Origin: DASUXA01 sp036378155
Lineage (GTDB): Bacteria; Actinomycetota; Actinomycetes; Mycobacteriales; Micromonosporaceae
DNA length: 64,000 bases
NCBI GenBank assembly: GCA_036378155.1
Contig: DASUXA010000034.1
Location: 22,616-86,615, forward strand
Direction: 5' to 3'
Part shown: positions 18,923 to 27,453 of the stretch, piece by piece
Numbering within the stretch: the stretch's first letter is position 1
Layout of the letters: every line of letters begins with the position of its first letter
Made by a program: the position numbers and the translations under genes
The notes under the pieces: model-generated
What the model saw: the letters and a program-made list of their open reading frames with translations, nothing else
What the model was told of the DNA's origin: nothing
The model's database searches: none

Positions 18923-19570
18923 TCACGGCTGGACCGACTGTGGCGGTACCGGTCCGGCCACCCGCCCCGCCGGACCCATGGTCCGCTCCGCGACGTCCTT
19001 GATCGTGGTCAGCGTGGCGGACATGATGTGCCCGACGAAGGGGCGTACCACCCGCCAGTACGCGCGGAACTTCATCGCCGCGCCGATGTCCGTGGCGGCG
19101 ACCCGGACCTCGTAGATCAGCACCGCGCGCCGTTCGGTGACCGGTACCACCGCGATCGCCGCGGCGATCCGGGCGTAGCCGGGCGCGATGAAGTCCCGGT
19201 ATCCGGCACGGTCCACGCGGACCCACTCGATGCGCGGCGTCCAGAACCTGCCCACCGCCCCGAACACCAGTTCCTCGCCCGGTCGCTCGCCGAGCAGCAG
19301 CCACGAGCCGAGTTCCGGCGACGCGTCGCCCCGCCCGATGTCCGCCAGGCGCATCGGACCGGGCGGGGCGGGTGGCGGCTGACGCCGCCAAGCCCTCGAC
19401 AGCCGCTCCGGCGCGCCGCGTACCGCGAACGCCGCCGTCACCAGCGGGGTGCGCACCTCCCGCAGGTCGAGGCTGCGCGCGATGGCGTAGACCGTCGCCG
19501 GGTCGGCGTCGACCAGCACCGTGCGCGACACGGTCTCGTCGCACCGGGGAAGTACCTCGTCGATCAGCAT
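18923..19570 (-). CDS. SRPBCC-like protein, 215 aa
   Basis: A soluble protein with the layout of polyketide-cyclase/START-like proteins: an N-terminal strand (VSRTVLVDADPATVYAIAR), a middle beta-rich region (GSWLLLGERPGEELVFGAVG and WTPRIEWVRV) and a long C-terminal helix (YWRVVRPFVGHIMSATLTTI). Such folds bind hydrophobic ligands; no ligand can be assigned. It follows the SDR gene by 29 bases in the same direction, so the two may be one operon, possibly oxidation plus ligand handling. Confidence 0.72.
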   Translation of the reverse strand: MLIDEVLPRCDETVSRTVLVDADPATVYAIARSLDLREVRTPLVTAAFAVRGAPERLSRAWRRQPPPAPPGPMRLADIGRGDASPELGSWLLLGERPGEELVFGAVGRFWTPRIEWVRVDRAGYRDFIAPGYARIAAAIAVVPVTERRAVLIYEVRVAATDIGAAMKFRAYWRVVRPFVGHIMSATLTTIKDVAERTMGPAGRVAGPVPPQSVQP

Positions 19571-19599
19571 GTCGCCGCCCTCCGGGTGCGCTGTGCCGG

Positions 19600-20406
19600 T
19601 CAGACCCGCCACTCGTCGGACGCGAGGTGGTGACCCGCCGACGGGCCCATCATCAGCATCCCACCGTCGACCGCCCAGGACGCCCCGGTGACGTATCCGG
19701 CGCGCGGCGTCGCCAGCAGCGCCACGACCGCGGCGACCTCGCGGGCGTCGCCGGGGCGACCGACCGGTACACCCGGACGGTCGACGGTGAACGGGTCGAC
19801 GTCCTCGTGCCCGGTCATCGCGGTGGCGATCTCGCCGGGCGCGACCGCGTTGACGGTGATCCCGTGCGTCGCCAACTCCACCGCCATGACCTTCGTGAGC
19901 AGCCCGAGCCCGCCCTTCGCGGCGCAGTACGCGGACGAGCCGACCAGCGGGGCGTGCTCGTGGACGCTGGTGATGTTGATGATCCGCCCGCCCCGACCGG
20001 CGGCGACCAGGCGACGTGCCGCCCGCTGGGCGCACAGGAACGGCCCGTCCAGGTCGACGGCGAGCACCTGCCGCCACCGCTGGTACGACGTGTCGAGGAA
20101 CGGCGTGGCGATCCCGGTACCGGCGTCGTTGACCAGCACGCCGAGCCCGCCGAGCGCCTCGGCGAGGTCGTCGATCACCGACGCCGCGTCCGGCAACCGG
20201 GTCAGGTCGAGGTGCGCGACCTCGGCGCGACGTCCGGCGGCGCGTACCTTGTCCGCCGTCGCCCGGGCGCCCGCCTCGTCCGAGTGCCAGGTGATCCCGA
20301 CGTCGAAACCGTCCTCGGCGAGAGCGACCGCGATCGACTCGCCGATACCGGAGTCCGAGCCGGTGACGATCGCGATGCGGGGATAGTCGTCGAATCTCGG
20401 TGGCAT
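19600..20406 (-). CDS. SDR-family NAD(P)-dependent oxidoreductase, 268 aa
   Basis: Short-chain dehydrogenase/reductase. The cofactor loop TGSDSGIG is at 15-22, the catalytic set is Ser147, Tyr160 and Lys164 (AYCAAKGG), and the PG motif follows in NAVAPGEIATAM. The usual NNAG motif reads VNDAG (92-96), with Asp in place of the second Asn. The C-terminus YVTGASWAVDGGMLMM is typical. The absence of an Arg at the end of beta-2 leaves cofactor choice open. Substrate unknown. Confidence 0.88.
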   Translation of the reverse strand: MPPRFDDYPRIAIVTGSDSGIGESIAVALAEDGFDVGITWHSDEAGARATADKVRAAGRRAEVAHLDLTRLPDAASVIDDLAEALGGLGVLVNDAGTGIATPFLDTSYQRWRQVLAVDLDGPFLCAQRAARRLVAAGRGGRIINITSVHEHAPLVGSSAYCAAKGGLGLLTKVMAVELATHGITVNAVAPGEIATAMTGHEDVDPFTVDRPGVPVGRPGDAREVAAVVALLATPRAGYVTGASWAVDGGMLMMGPSAGHHLASDEWRV

Positions 20407-20521
20407 GCCGAGCCTTGTACCCGGGAACCTGGACGCGACACGGCCGTGACCGGGCGGTCGGGCGGTACCGGGCGGTACGGTCGGTTCCAGTCGAGCGGTA
20501 CCGCCAGCGAGAGGTGAGGCG

Positions 20522-21175
20522 ATGGGTCCCTGGCTTGCGGGCAGTGGGCCGGACAGCCCCGGTGGACCAGGCGGACCGGGCGGTCCGCCGAGCGGACCAG
20601 GCGGACCGGGCGGTCCGCCGGACCGACCCGGGCCGCCGCTGGGCGCCTGGCTCGAGGAGCGGCTGTTCGACCAGCGCGTCGTACTGGTCAACGGCACCGT
20701 GACCAGCGAGATGGCGGCGCGGATCGCGACCGCCCTGCTCACCCTCGACGCCCTGGGTCCCCAACCGGTACAACTGCGGATCAACTCCGCCGACGGCGAT
20801 CTCGACGCCGTGCTCACCCTGGTCGACGCGCTCGACGCGATGACCGCCCCGGTACACGCGGTCGCGGTCGGCGAGGTGGGCGGCGCCGCCATCGGCGCGT
20901 ACGCCGCCGCGGACCGGCGACTGGCGTACCCGCATGCCCGGTTCCGCCTCGCCGAACCGGCGGTCGCCGGGGTGACCGGTACCGCCGACCAGATCGCCCT
21001 GGTGGTGGGCCGGCACCTGAGCGCGCTGGAGGATCTCGTGCTGCGCGTGGTACAGGCGAGCGGCCAGCCGCGCAGCCGGATCGAGGACGATCTGTGCGCC
21101 GGGCGGCTGCTCAGCGCGGCGGAAGCCGTCCAGTACGGGCTGGTCGACGAGATCCTTTCGGGTGGCAAGCGCTGA
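20522..21175 (+). CDS. ClpP-fold protein lacking the catalytic triad, 217 aa
   Basis: From residue about 50 on the protein follows ClpP closely (VLVNGTVTSEMAARIATALL, VQLRINSADGDLDAVL, LLSAAEAVQYGLVDEIL). Aligned by eye with E. coli ClpP, the nucleophile Ser in AASMGAF is Ala123 in GAAIGAY, the His in LIHQP is Ala144 in LAEP, and the Asp before RFLSAPEAV is Gly194, so all three catalytic residues are gone. The first 40 residues are a Gly/Pro tract in place of a propeptide or axial loop. It may be a structural or regulatory subunit like cyanobacterial ClpR, or a stand-alone scaffold. AGGTGAGGCG precedes the ATG. Confidence 0.85.
   Translation: MGPWLAGSGPDSPGGPGGPGGPPSGPGGPGGPPDRPGPPLGAWLEERLFDQRVVLVNGTVTSEMAARIATALLTLDALGPQPVQLRINSADGDLDAVLTLVDALDAMTAPVHAVAVGEVGGAAIGAYAAADRRLAYPHARFRLAEPAVAGVTGTADQIALVVGRHLSALEDLVLRVVQASGQPRSRIEDDLCAGRLLSAAEAVQYGLVDEILSGGKR
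20564..20620 (+). repeat. 27-bp tandem repeat in the ClpP-like gene
   Basis: Two perfect copies of a 27-bp unit (20564-20590 and 20594-20620, period 30) encode the Gly-Pro tract GPGGPGGPP. Each contains CGGACC and GGTCCG as a short inverted repeat. The repeat number could vary between strains by slippage. Confidence 0.85.
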
Positions 21176-21249
21176 AGACCGCTCGGTCCAGACGACACGC
21201 GTGCCATCCTGGTAACCGACAGTGATCTCACCTGATTGCCGGATCCACG

Positions 21250-22305
21250 ATGACCGACGCCACCGCACCGGACGGCGACCGCGCTTCGCGCCGTCGTCGC
21301 CGCTGGCGGATCGCGCTGCTGAGCGCCCTGATCGCGGTCGTCGTGCTCACCACCGCGGTGACCCTCGGCGGCTGGCTGTACGGTCGCTCGCTCGACCACA
21401 ACGTCAAGCGCACCGACGTCTTCGCCGGGCTACCCGACAACCGTCCCCGCGACGTCGTCCAGGGCGCGATGAACGTCCTGCTCATGGGTACCGACTCGCG
21501 CGACCCGGCAGGTGGCGGCAACGCCCGCAGCGACACGCTGATGCTGCTGCACCTGACCGCCGACCACGACCACGCGTACGTGATCTCGATCCCCCGGGAC
21601 ACCTGGGTGTCGGTACCGCCGCTCACCGGCGCGAACGGCGGCGGCGGAAGCGACCCGGCGGGCGGCACCATGGCGAAGATCAACGCGGCGTACGCCTGGG
21701 GCGGCGCGCCGCTGGCGGTGCGGACCGTCGAGAAGTACACCGGGGTGCGCATCGACCACGTCGTACTGATCGACTTCGCCGGCTTCCAGCAGGTCGTCGA
21801 CGCGCTCGGCGGCATCGACATGCAGGTCGACCAGACCATCACCTCGCGGTTCCCGCCGCATCGGGTGTTCACCGCGGGTACGCACCACGTCACCGGAGCC
21901 GAGGCGCTGGACTACGTCCGCCAGCGGTACCAGTACCCCGACGGCGACTTCACCCGCGAACGTCACCAGCAGGAATTCCTCAAGGACCTGATGGACCGGG
22001 CGGCTAACCAGGGTTGGCTGACCGACCCGGTCAAACTCAACGGATTCCTGCAGGCGGTGACCCGTTCGGTCACTGTGGACTCGGGGTTCGACCTGGTGGG
22101 CGCGGGGTTGCAGATGCGCGGGCTGCGCGCGTCCGACCTGACGTTCCTGACCAGCCCGAGCACGGGTACCACGTGGATCGGCGACCAGAACGTCGTCATG
22201 CCCGACACCGCCCGCGCGGCGTCGCTGTACCGGGCGGTCGCCGACGACTCCGTGGCGCAGTGGTTGGCGGTCAACCCGACACCCTCGTTGATACCCGGCG
22301 ACTGA
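21250..22305 (+). CDS. LytR-CpsA-Psr (LCP) family cell-wall ligase, 351 aa
   Basis: LCP enzymes transfer anionic glycopolymers from polyprenyl carriers to peptidoglycan on the outer membrane face. A basic N-terminus and one membrane helix (IALLSALIAVVVLTTAV, about 21-40) anchor an extracytoplasmic LCP domain (about 72-245) with the landmarks NVLLMGTDSRD, ARSDTLMLLHL, SIPRDTWV, KINAAYAWGG and EALDYVRQRYQYPDGDFTR. The Arg and Asp residues that bind the pyrophosphate are present in these motifs. It stands alone between the ClpP-like gene and a hairpin-bearing leader. Confidence 0.92.
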   Translation: MTDATAPDGDRASRRRRRWRIALLSALIAVVVLTTAVTLGGWLYGRSLDHNVKRTDVFAGLPDNRPRDVVQGAMNVLLMGTDSRDPAGGGNARSDTLMLLHLTADHDHAYVISIPRDTWVSVPPLTGANGGGGSDPAGGTMAKINAAYAWGGAPLAVRTVEKYTGVRIDHVVLIDFAGFQQVVDALGGIDMQVDQTITSRFPPHRVFTAGTHHVTGAEALDYVRQRYQYPDGDFTRERHQQEFLKDLMDRAANQGWLTDPVKLNGFLQAVTRSVTVDSGFDLVGAGLQMRGLRASDLTFLTSPSTGTTWIGDQNVVMPDTARAASLYRAVADDSVAQWLAVNPTPSLIPGD

Positions 22306-22371
22306 CCCTCGCTGCTCGTCCACTGTGGGGTGGACTCACCCCCGCGCGTCGACGGCCAGCACTTTCGGTGG

Positions 22372-22400
22372 TTGTGAGCCGCTACGTACGTCCCTAGGCT
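22372..22400 (+). promoter_or_regulatory. sigma-70-type promoter for the secreted BNR protein
   Basis: TTGTGA (22372-22377) and TAGGCT (22395-22400) are separated by exactly 17 bases, which fits a vegetative actinobacterial promoter. Transcription would start near 22407, six bases before the hairpin described next, and about 52 bases before the GTG start codon. Confidence 0.5.
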
Positions 22401-22412
22401 CTGTGCCGTACC

Positions 22413-22438
22413 GCAGCCGGTCCCCCCGGCTGCTTTTT
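22413..22438 (+). terminator. hairpin plus T5 in the leader of the BNR gene
   Basis: GCAGCCGG (22413-22420) pairs with CCGGCTGC (22426-22433) around a five-base C-rich loop and is followed by TTTTT. It is the only hairpin with a T-run I see in the window. It is 108 bases after the LCP stop and only 20 bases before the next start codon. It may end LCP transcripts, or act as a leader attenuator if the promoter just upstream is real. Confidence 0.7.
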
Positions 22439-22458
22439 CCTCGATGAGGAGGACAGGC

Positions 22459-24147
22459 GTGCGCAGAAAACTGCGTGTACTGGCCGCCGCCTCGGCCGTC
22501 CTTCCGGTCGGTGCGCTGGCGGTGGCGTATCTCGCCGGACCGGCCACGGCCCAGGACGGCGACCGCGGCTGGAAGTTCGAGCCCACCATCAACGCCCCCT
22601 GGGCCCAGGAGGGCGACGACGACGAAATCGACGACCCGGAGGCGGCTGTCGGCCTGTGCCGCTCCGCGCCGTTCACCACGACCGGCGGGTACGCCGCCAC
22701 GTCGGACATCGACGTGATCACCAACGACCCGGTGAACAACAGCGGGTCGTCCAACCTGGGCTGCCAGGCGCCGCAGAACGAAACGGCGATCGCGGTCGAC
22801 CCGAGCAACCCCAAGCACCTGGTCGCCGGCGCCAACGACTACCGGGTGTGCTGCGACAGCGCCGGGCTCAACGACGGCACCGGCTGGGCGTACGTCACCG
22901 TGGACGGCGGCAGGACCTGGAAGAACGTGCAGGTGCCCGGACTGACCGTGGAAACCGGCGGGCAGGGCGCGTTCAGCCAGGTCGACTCCGCCGGTGACCC
23001 GGCGCTGGCGATCGGGCCGGACGGCACGGTGTACTACGCGAACATCGTGTTCTCCCGGTCCGCCCCGACCAGCGGCATCGCGGTGAGCGTGTCGCACGAC
23101 GGCGGTCTGACCTGGGACGCGCCGAACATGGTGGCGTTCGACAACGCCGGGAACTTCTTCAACGACAAGGAGTTCATCGCCGCCGGACCGAACGGCAAGG
23201 TGGTCGTCACCTGGACCCGGTTCAGCCTGGGCGCGCAGGGCGCGGGATACAAGGCGTCGCCGATCGTGATGGCGCTGTCCCGCGACCACGGCCACACCTG
23301 GAACCGGCAGGGCTCCCCGGTCTCCGACAGTGCCCACCCGTACGACCAGGGTTCGTACCCGCAGTTCGGGCCGGACGGCGCGCTGTACGTGGCGTACGAG
23401 GGCGGACAGCCGTCCACCGGGTACGCCACCGACGCCACGATCGTGGCGCGTTCCACCGACGACGGGTTGACCTTCAGCAACGTCGAGGTCGGTCGGGTGT
23501 ACGACGACCTGGACTGCTTCCCGATGTACGCGGGTCGGCAGACGCTGACCGGCGAGCACTTCCGGCTGAACAGCTACCCGACGTTCAGCGTCGACCCGGT
23601 CACCGGTGAGCTCGCCGTGGCGTGGGCCGACGACCAGGGCGCGGGCAACTGCGGCAGCGGCACCACCAGCTTCTCCGGTACCACCTCGGCGCAGGTGCGC
23701 CTGGTCACCGGCGCGTGGGGCGCGCTGTCCGCGCCGACCACGGTGACCCGGGGCGCGGGCGACAAGGTGTTCCCGGCGATCGCGTCGTACCACGGCGTGG
23801 TCACGGTGTCGTACTACACCCGCGACTACGCCGCCACCCACAACCCGGCGGTGTGCGACGTCGCCACCGGCAACGGGCCCGGCACCGTCGTGGTACATAC
23901 GACCAGCTCGGTCTGCCTGGACTACGCGGCGCGCTCCTCGGTCGACGGTTTCGCCAGCGAACGCCGGCTGACCAGCGAGGGCTCCAACCCGTACATCGAG
24001 TTCGCCGACGGCAGCTTCATCGGCGACTACACCCAGGCCGCCACCGGCAGCGACGGCGTCTTCCACACGGTGTGGACGGACTTCCGTGGCCGCCCCGGCG
24101 TGACCAACGCCAACCAGGACGTGTACGCGGCGAACTTCCGCCCGTAA
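22459..24147 (+). CDS. secreted BNR-repeat (sialidase-fold) protein, 562 aa
   Basis: A Sec signal peptide (VRRKLRVLAAASAVLPVG, cleavage likely at ATA-QD near residue 30) leads into a beta-propeller with several Asp-box/BNR motifs, such as VDGGRTWKNV, SHDGGLTWDA, SRDHGHTWNR and STDDGLTFSN, each at the edge of a blade. The typical sialidase Arg triad is not obvious to me, so glycosidase activity is uncertain; carbohydrate or surface binding is as likely. GTG 22459 is chosen because AGGAGG lies upstream of it, downstream of ATG 22444. Several Cys pairs suggest disulfides. Exported, single gene. Confidence 0.8.
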   Translation: MRRKLRVLAAASAVLPVGALAVAYLAGPATAQDGDRGWKFEPTINAPWAQEGDDDEIDDPEAAVGLCRSAPFTTTGGYAATSDIDVITNDPVNNSGSSNLGCQAPQNETAIAVDPSNPKHLVAGANDYRVCCDSAGLNDGTGWAYVTVDGGRTWKNVQVPGLTVETGGQGAFSQVDSAGDPALAIGPDGTVYYANIVFSRSAPTSGIAVSVSHDGGLTWDAPNMVAFDNAGNFFNDKEFIAAGPNGKVVVTWTRFSLGAQGAGYKASPIVMALSRDHGHTWNRQGSPVSDSAHPYDQGSYPQFGPDGALYVAYEGGQPSTGYATDATIVARSTDDGLTFSNVEVGRVYDDLDCFPMYAGRQTLTGEHFRLNSYPTFSVDPVTGELAVAWADDQGAGNCGSGTTSFSGTTSAQVRLVTGAWGALSAPTTVTRGAGDKVFPAIASYHGVVTVSYYTRDYAATHNPAVCDVATGNGPGTVVVHTTSSVCLDYAARSSVDGFASERRLTSEGSNPYIEFADGSFIGDYTQAATGSDGVFHTVWTDFRGRPGVTNANQDVYAANFRP

Positions 24148-24157
24148 GGTCCTTGGC

Positions 24158-24196
24158 TCGAGGGGGCCGGTCCCGTCACGGGACCGGCCCCCTCGA
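24158..24196. terminator. long GC-rich terminator hairpin
   Basis: An 18-bp perfect inverted repeat (24158-24175 and 24179-24196) with the loop TCA begins 11 bases after the BNR gene stop. No T-tract follows. Confidence 0.88.
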
Positions 24197-24245
24197 TGTG
24201 TCGGGCGGGGTGCCGGGCGGCACCCTTGGGGGCGTGGACAAGCAG

Positions 24246-25685
24246 ATGAGCGGTACCGCGACGGCGCGGCACCTGGTGGACGAGGCGTGGCAGGCGCTCG
24301 GTGGGCCCCCGGCGGACACCGCCCGCGTGGAGTTGACCGGCCCGGCGGTGACGTTGGCGTCCCGGCTGCCGGTCACCGCGTTGGCCCAGGCCAGCGTCGC
24401 GGTAGCCGGGCTGGCGGCGGCCGGGTTCGCCGCCGCACGCGACGGCGGGTCGCCGCCGCCGGTGACCGTCGACAGCCGCGCCGCCGCCGTCGCGTTCACC
24501 AGCGAACGGCACCTGCGTATCGACGGCGAAGCCCAGCGGCTGTGGGCCCCGTTGTCGCGGTTCCTGCCGGCCGCCGACGGCTGGGTGCGGCTGCACGGCA
24601 ACTATCCGCACCACCGGGCGCGGCTGTTCGCCGCGTTGGACGTCGACCCGGACGGCGACGACCCGCCCGCCGCCGTGGCGCGGACCGTCGCCGAACGTCC
24701 CGCCCGCGACGTCGAGGACGCGGTCACCGCGCGGGGCGGGCTCGCCGTCGCGGTACGCACCGCCGACGAGTGGCGACGGTCCGCGCAAGGCGAGGCGGTG
24801 GCGCGCACACCGCTGGTCGCCGTCGAGCGGGTCACCGACGCACCCGCGCCCCGGCGCGCCGCCGCGCCCACCGATCCGCTGCTGCCCGCCGACGGCATCC
24901 GGGTCCTCGACCTGACCAGGGTCATCGCCGGCCCGGTCGGTACCCGTACCCTCGCCGCGTTCGGCGCCGACGTGCTGCGCGTCGACTCGCCCCGGCTGCC
25001 GGAAATCCCGGTCCAGCACGTCGACACGGGCTTCGGCAAGCGGTCGACGCTGCTGGACCTCGGGGTACCCGGCGACCGCGACACGTTCGAGACGCTGCTC
25101 GCCGAAGCGGACGTGCTGGTCTACGGGTACCGGGCGGGCGCGCTCGACCGGTACGGGCTGGCTCCCGACGCGGTCCTCGAGCGGCATCCCCGCCTGGTCG
25201 TGGCGACCCTGAACGCGTGGGGGCCGGTCGGACCGTGGGCTGGACGGCGCGGTTTCGACAGCCTGGTACAGGCGGCGACCGGTATCGCGGTCGTCGAGGC
25301 GGGCGGGGACCCTGCCGCGGTCGCCGCGGGCGACCGGGAACCCGGGGTGCTGCCCGCCCAGGCGCTCGACCACGGCACCGGGTACCTGCTCGCGGCGGCG
25401 GTCCTTCGCGCCCTGACCGGGCAGCTCGCCGAAGGCGGCGGCTGGCGGGTCGAGCTGTCGCTCGCCCGTACCGGCGGCTGGTTGCTCGACCACGCGTGCG
25501 ACCAGCCGGACGCCGTCGCGTTCGACCCGGCGCCCCGGCTGGCCCGGGTGCCGTCGCCGTTCGGCGAGCTGACCTACGCCCTGCCGCCGGCACGCGTGGA
25601 CGGCGCCCCGGTGACGTGGGCGGATCCGCCGGTACCGTGGGGCAGCAGCCGCCCGAGGTGGCGCGACCACCGACCGATCGGTTAG
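24246..25685 (+). CDS. family III (CaiB/BaiF) CoA-transferase, 479 aa
   Basis: The C-terminal half (from about residue 220) has family III hallmarks: IRVLDLTRVIAGPVGTRTLA, FGADVLRVDSPRLPE, ADVLVYGYRAGALDRYGL, LNAWGPVGPWAGRRGFDS with the catalytic Asp, and LVQAATGIA. These enzymes move CoA between carboxylic acids through an aspartyl-CoA thioester. The first 210 residues look like a divergent second copy, so the protein is about 80-100 residues longer than a single-domain member. ATG 24246 was used; GTG 24234 lies four codons upstream. Substrate unknown, no pathway neighbours. Confidence 0.82.
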   Translation: MSGTATARHLVDEAWQALGGPPADTARVELTGPAVTLASRLPVTALAQASVAVAGLAAAGFAAARDGGSPPPVTVDSRAAAVAFTSERHLRIDGEAQRLWAPLSRFLPAADGWVRLHGNYPHHRARLFAALDVDPDGDDPPAAVARTVAERPARDVEDAVTARGGLAVAVRTADEWRRSAQGEAVARTPLVAVERVTDAPAPRRAAAPTDPLLPADGIRVLDLTRVIAGPVGTRTLAAFGADVLRVDSPRLPEIPVQHVDTGFGKRSTLLDLGVPGDRDTFETLLAEADVLVYGYRAGALDRYGLAPDAVLERHPRLVVATLNAWGPVGPWAGRRGFDSLVQAATGIAVVEAGGDPAAVAAGDREPGVLPAQALDHGTGYLLAAAVLRALTGQLAEGGGWRVELSLARTGGWLLDHACDQPDAVAFDPAPRLARVPSPFGELTYALPPARVDGAPVTWADPPVPWGSSRPRWRDHRPIG

Positions 25686-25824
25686 CGGAGCGACCCGGGC
25701 GGCGCTCCACACCTGCGGCTGACCCGTGGTCGCGGCGATGTGCTCGAAGTCGGCGTCGTCATGCCACCTCACCAGCGGTGTACGCCGTGGACGGATCCCC
25801 TCGGCGCAACCGAGCGACAGGCGG

Positions 25825-27195
25825 CTACTGTCCGGTCGGTACCGGTGGCAGCTTCGCCACCGCGCGTGCCACCTGCTCGTCGGACAGCGCGTGGTCGTCG
25901 AGCCGACCGGCGAGGTACGCGCCGTACGCGGCGAGGTCCAGGTGACCGTGACCGCACAGCGCGGTGAGGATGACCTTCTGCTCGCCGGTCTCCTTGCAGC
26001 GCAGCGCCTCCTCGATACAGCCGGCGATGGCGTGCGTCGGCTCCGGCGCGGGCACGATCCCCTCGGTACGGGCGAACGTCACGCCCGCCGCGAAGCACTC
26101 GTTCTGCCCCTTCGCGACCGCCTCCATCAGCCCCAGTTCGTACACGTGCGAGATCAGCGGGGACATCCCGTGGTACCGCAGCCCGCCGGCGTGGATCGGG
26201 TCGGGCACGAAGTCGTGTCCGAGCGTGTGCATCTTCATCAACGGGGTCAGCCCGGCGGTGTCGCCGAAGTCGTACGCGTACACCCCCTTGGTCAGCGACG
26301 GGCAGGACGCCGGCTCGACCGCCCGGATCGTCGGGGACATCCGCCCCGCGAGCTTCTCGCGCAGGAACGGGAAGGCGAGCCCGGCGAAGTTCGATCCGCC
26401 ACCGGTACATCCGACGATCACGTCCGGCGTTTCGCCGATCGTCGCGAACTGCTTCAGCGCCTCCTCGCCGATCACGGTCTGGTGCAGCAGTACGTGGTTG
26501 AGCACGCTGCCCAGCGCGTAGTTGGTGCGCGGGTCCTGCGCGGCGACCTCGACCGCCTCGGAGATCGCGATGCCCAGCGAGCCCGGCGAGTCGGGGTCCT
26601 CCTCGAGCACCTTGCGCCCGGCTGCGGTCAGGTCCGACGGCGACGGGTGGATGGTGCCGCCGAACGTCTCGATCATGATCTTGCGATACGGCTTCTGGTC
26701 GTACGACGCCCGCACCTGCCAGATCTCGCACCCGACGTCGAACTGGGAGCACGCGAACGCGAGCGCGGTGCCCCACTGTCCCGCCCCGGTCTCGGTGGTC
26801 AGCCGGCGCACCCCGGCGACGGCGTTGTAGTACGCCTGCGGTACCGCCGTGTTCGGCTTGTGTGAACCGGCCGGCGACACTCCCTCGTACTTGTAGTAGA
26901 TGCGCGCGGGCGTGCCCAGCGCGCGCTCCAGCCGGTGCGCCCGGTACAGCGGAGTGGGCCGCCACAGGCGGTACACGTCGACCACCTCGTCCGGGATGTC
27001 GACGTGCCGCTGCCCGGTGACCTCCTGCTCGATCAGCGCCATCGGGAAGATCGGCGCGAGGTCGTCCGGGCCGACCGGGCGCATGGTGCCCGGATGCAGC
27101 ACCGGGGGCGGCGGCGACGGGAGATCGAGGATGATGTTGTACCACTGCCGGGGGATCTCGGACTCGGATAGCATGATCTTGGTCGGCTCACCCAT
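25825..27195 (-). CDS. trpB: TrpB2-type tryptophan synthase beta chain, 456 aa
   Basis: PLP-dependent beta-subunit that joins indole to serine. Lys113 in GSHKPNTA is the Schiff-base lysine, and GCTGGGSNFAG is the phosphate-binding loop. The long N-terminal part (IPRQWYNIILDLP) and the length of about 456 mark the TrpB2 branch rather than canonical TrpB of about 400. TrpA is absent here, as usual for TrpB2, which often works on free indole or related substrates. GAGGAGTCCGACG precedes the ATG. The 139 bases downstream show no gene I can support. Confidence 0.92.
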   Translation of the reverse strand: MGEPTKIMLSESEIPRQWYNIILDLPSPPPPVLHPGTMRPVGPDDLAPIFPMALIEQEVTGQRHVDIPDEVVDVYRLWRPTPLYRAHRLERALGTPARIYYKYEGVSPAGSHKPNTAVPQAYYNAVAGVRRLTTETGAGQWGTALAFACSQFDVGCEIWQVRASYDQKPYRKIMIETFGGTIHPSPSDLTAAGRKVLEEDPDSPGSLGIAISEAVEVAAQDPRTNYALGSVLNHVLLHQTVIGEEALKQFATIGETPDVIVGCTGGGSNFAGLAFPFLREKLAGRMSPTIRAVEPASCPSLTKGVYAYDFGDTAGLTPLMKMHTLGHDFVPDPIHAGGLRYHGMSPLISHVYELGLMEAVAKGQNECFAAGVTFARTEGIVPAPEPTHAIAGCIEEALRCKETGEQKVILTALCGHGHLDLAAYGAYLAGRLDDHALSDEQVARAVAKLPPVPTGQ

Positions 27196-27453
27196 CGTCG
27201 GACTCCTCGCCGTGCCGGTGCCGTGCCGGTGCCGTACCGCCGGGCCGGGCGCCGGCTCCGCCGGCGCGCGTGTGGTCCTCAAGCGTGCCGTCTTCCCGCG
27301 TCGCTACGCTCCTTGGGCCAGACGGCACCGGCCCAGACGCCAGGCTATCCCCGGGGTGAGGTGCGCGGGGCTTGTCGGCGTAACCGGAGGCGGGTACCGG
27401 CATACCCGGCCGATCGGCTGGAATGGATAGGCGGAACCGACGAAGGAGGCCCC

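Noticed and set aside
25686..25772. Minus-strand fragment reading DADFEHIAATTGQPQVW
   Set aside because: It looks protein-like for about 30 residues but runs without a stop into antisense of the CoA-transferase gene; possibly a gene relic, too short to support.
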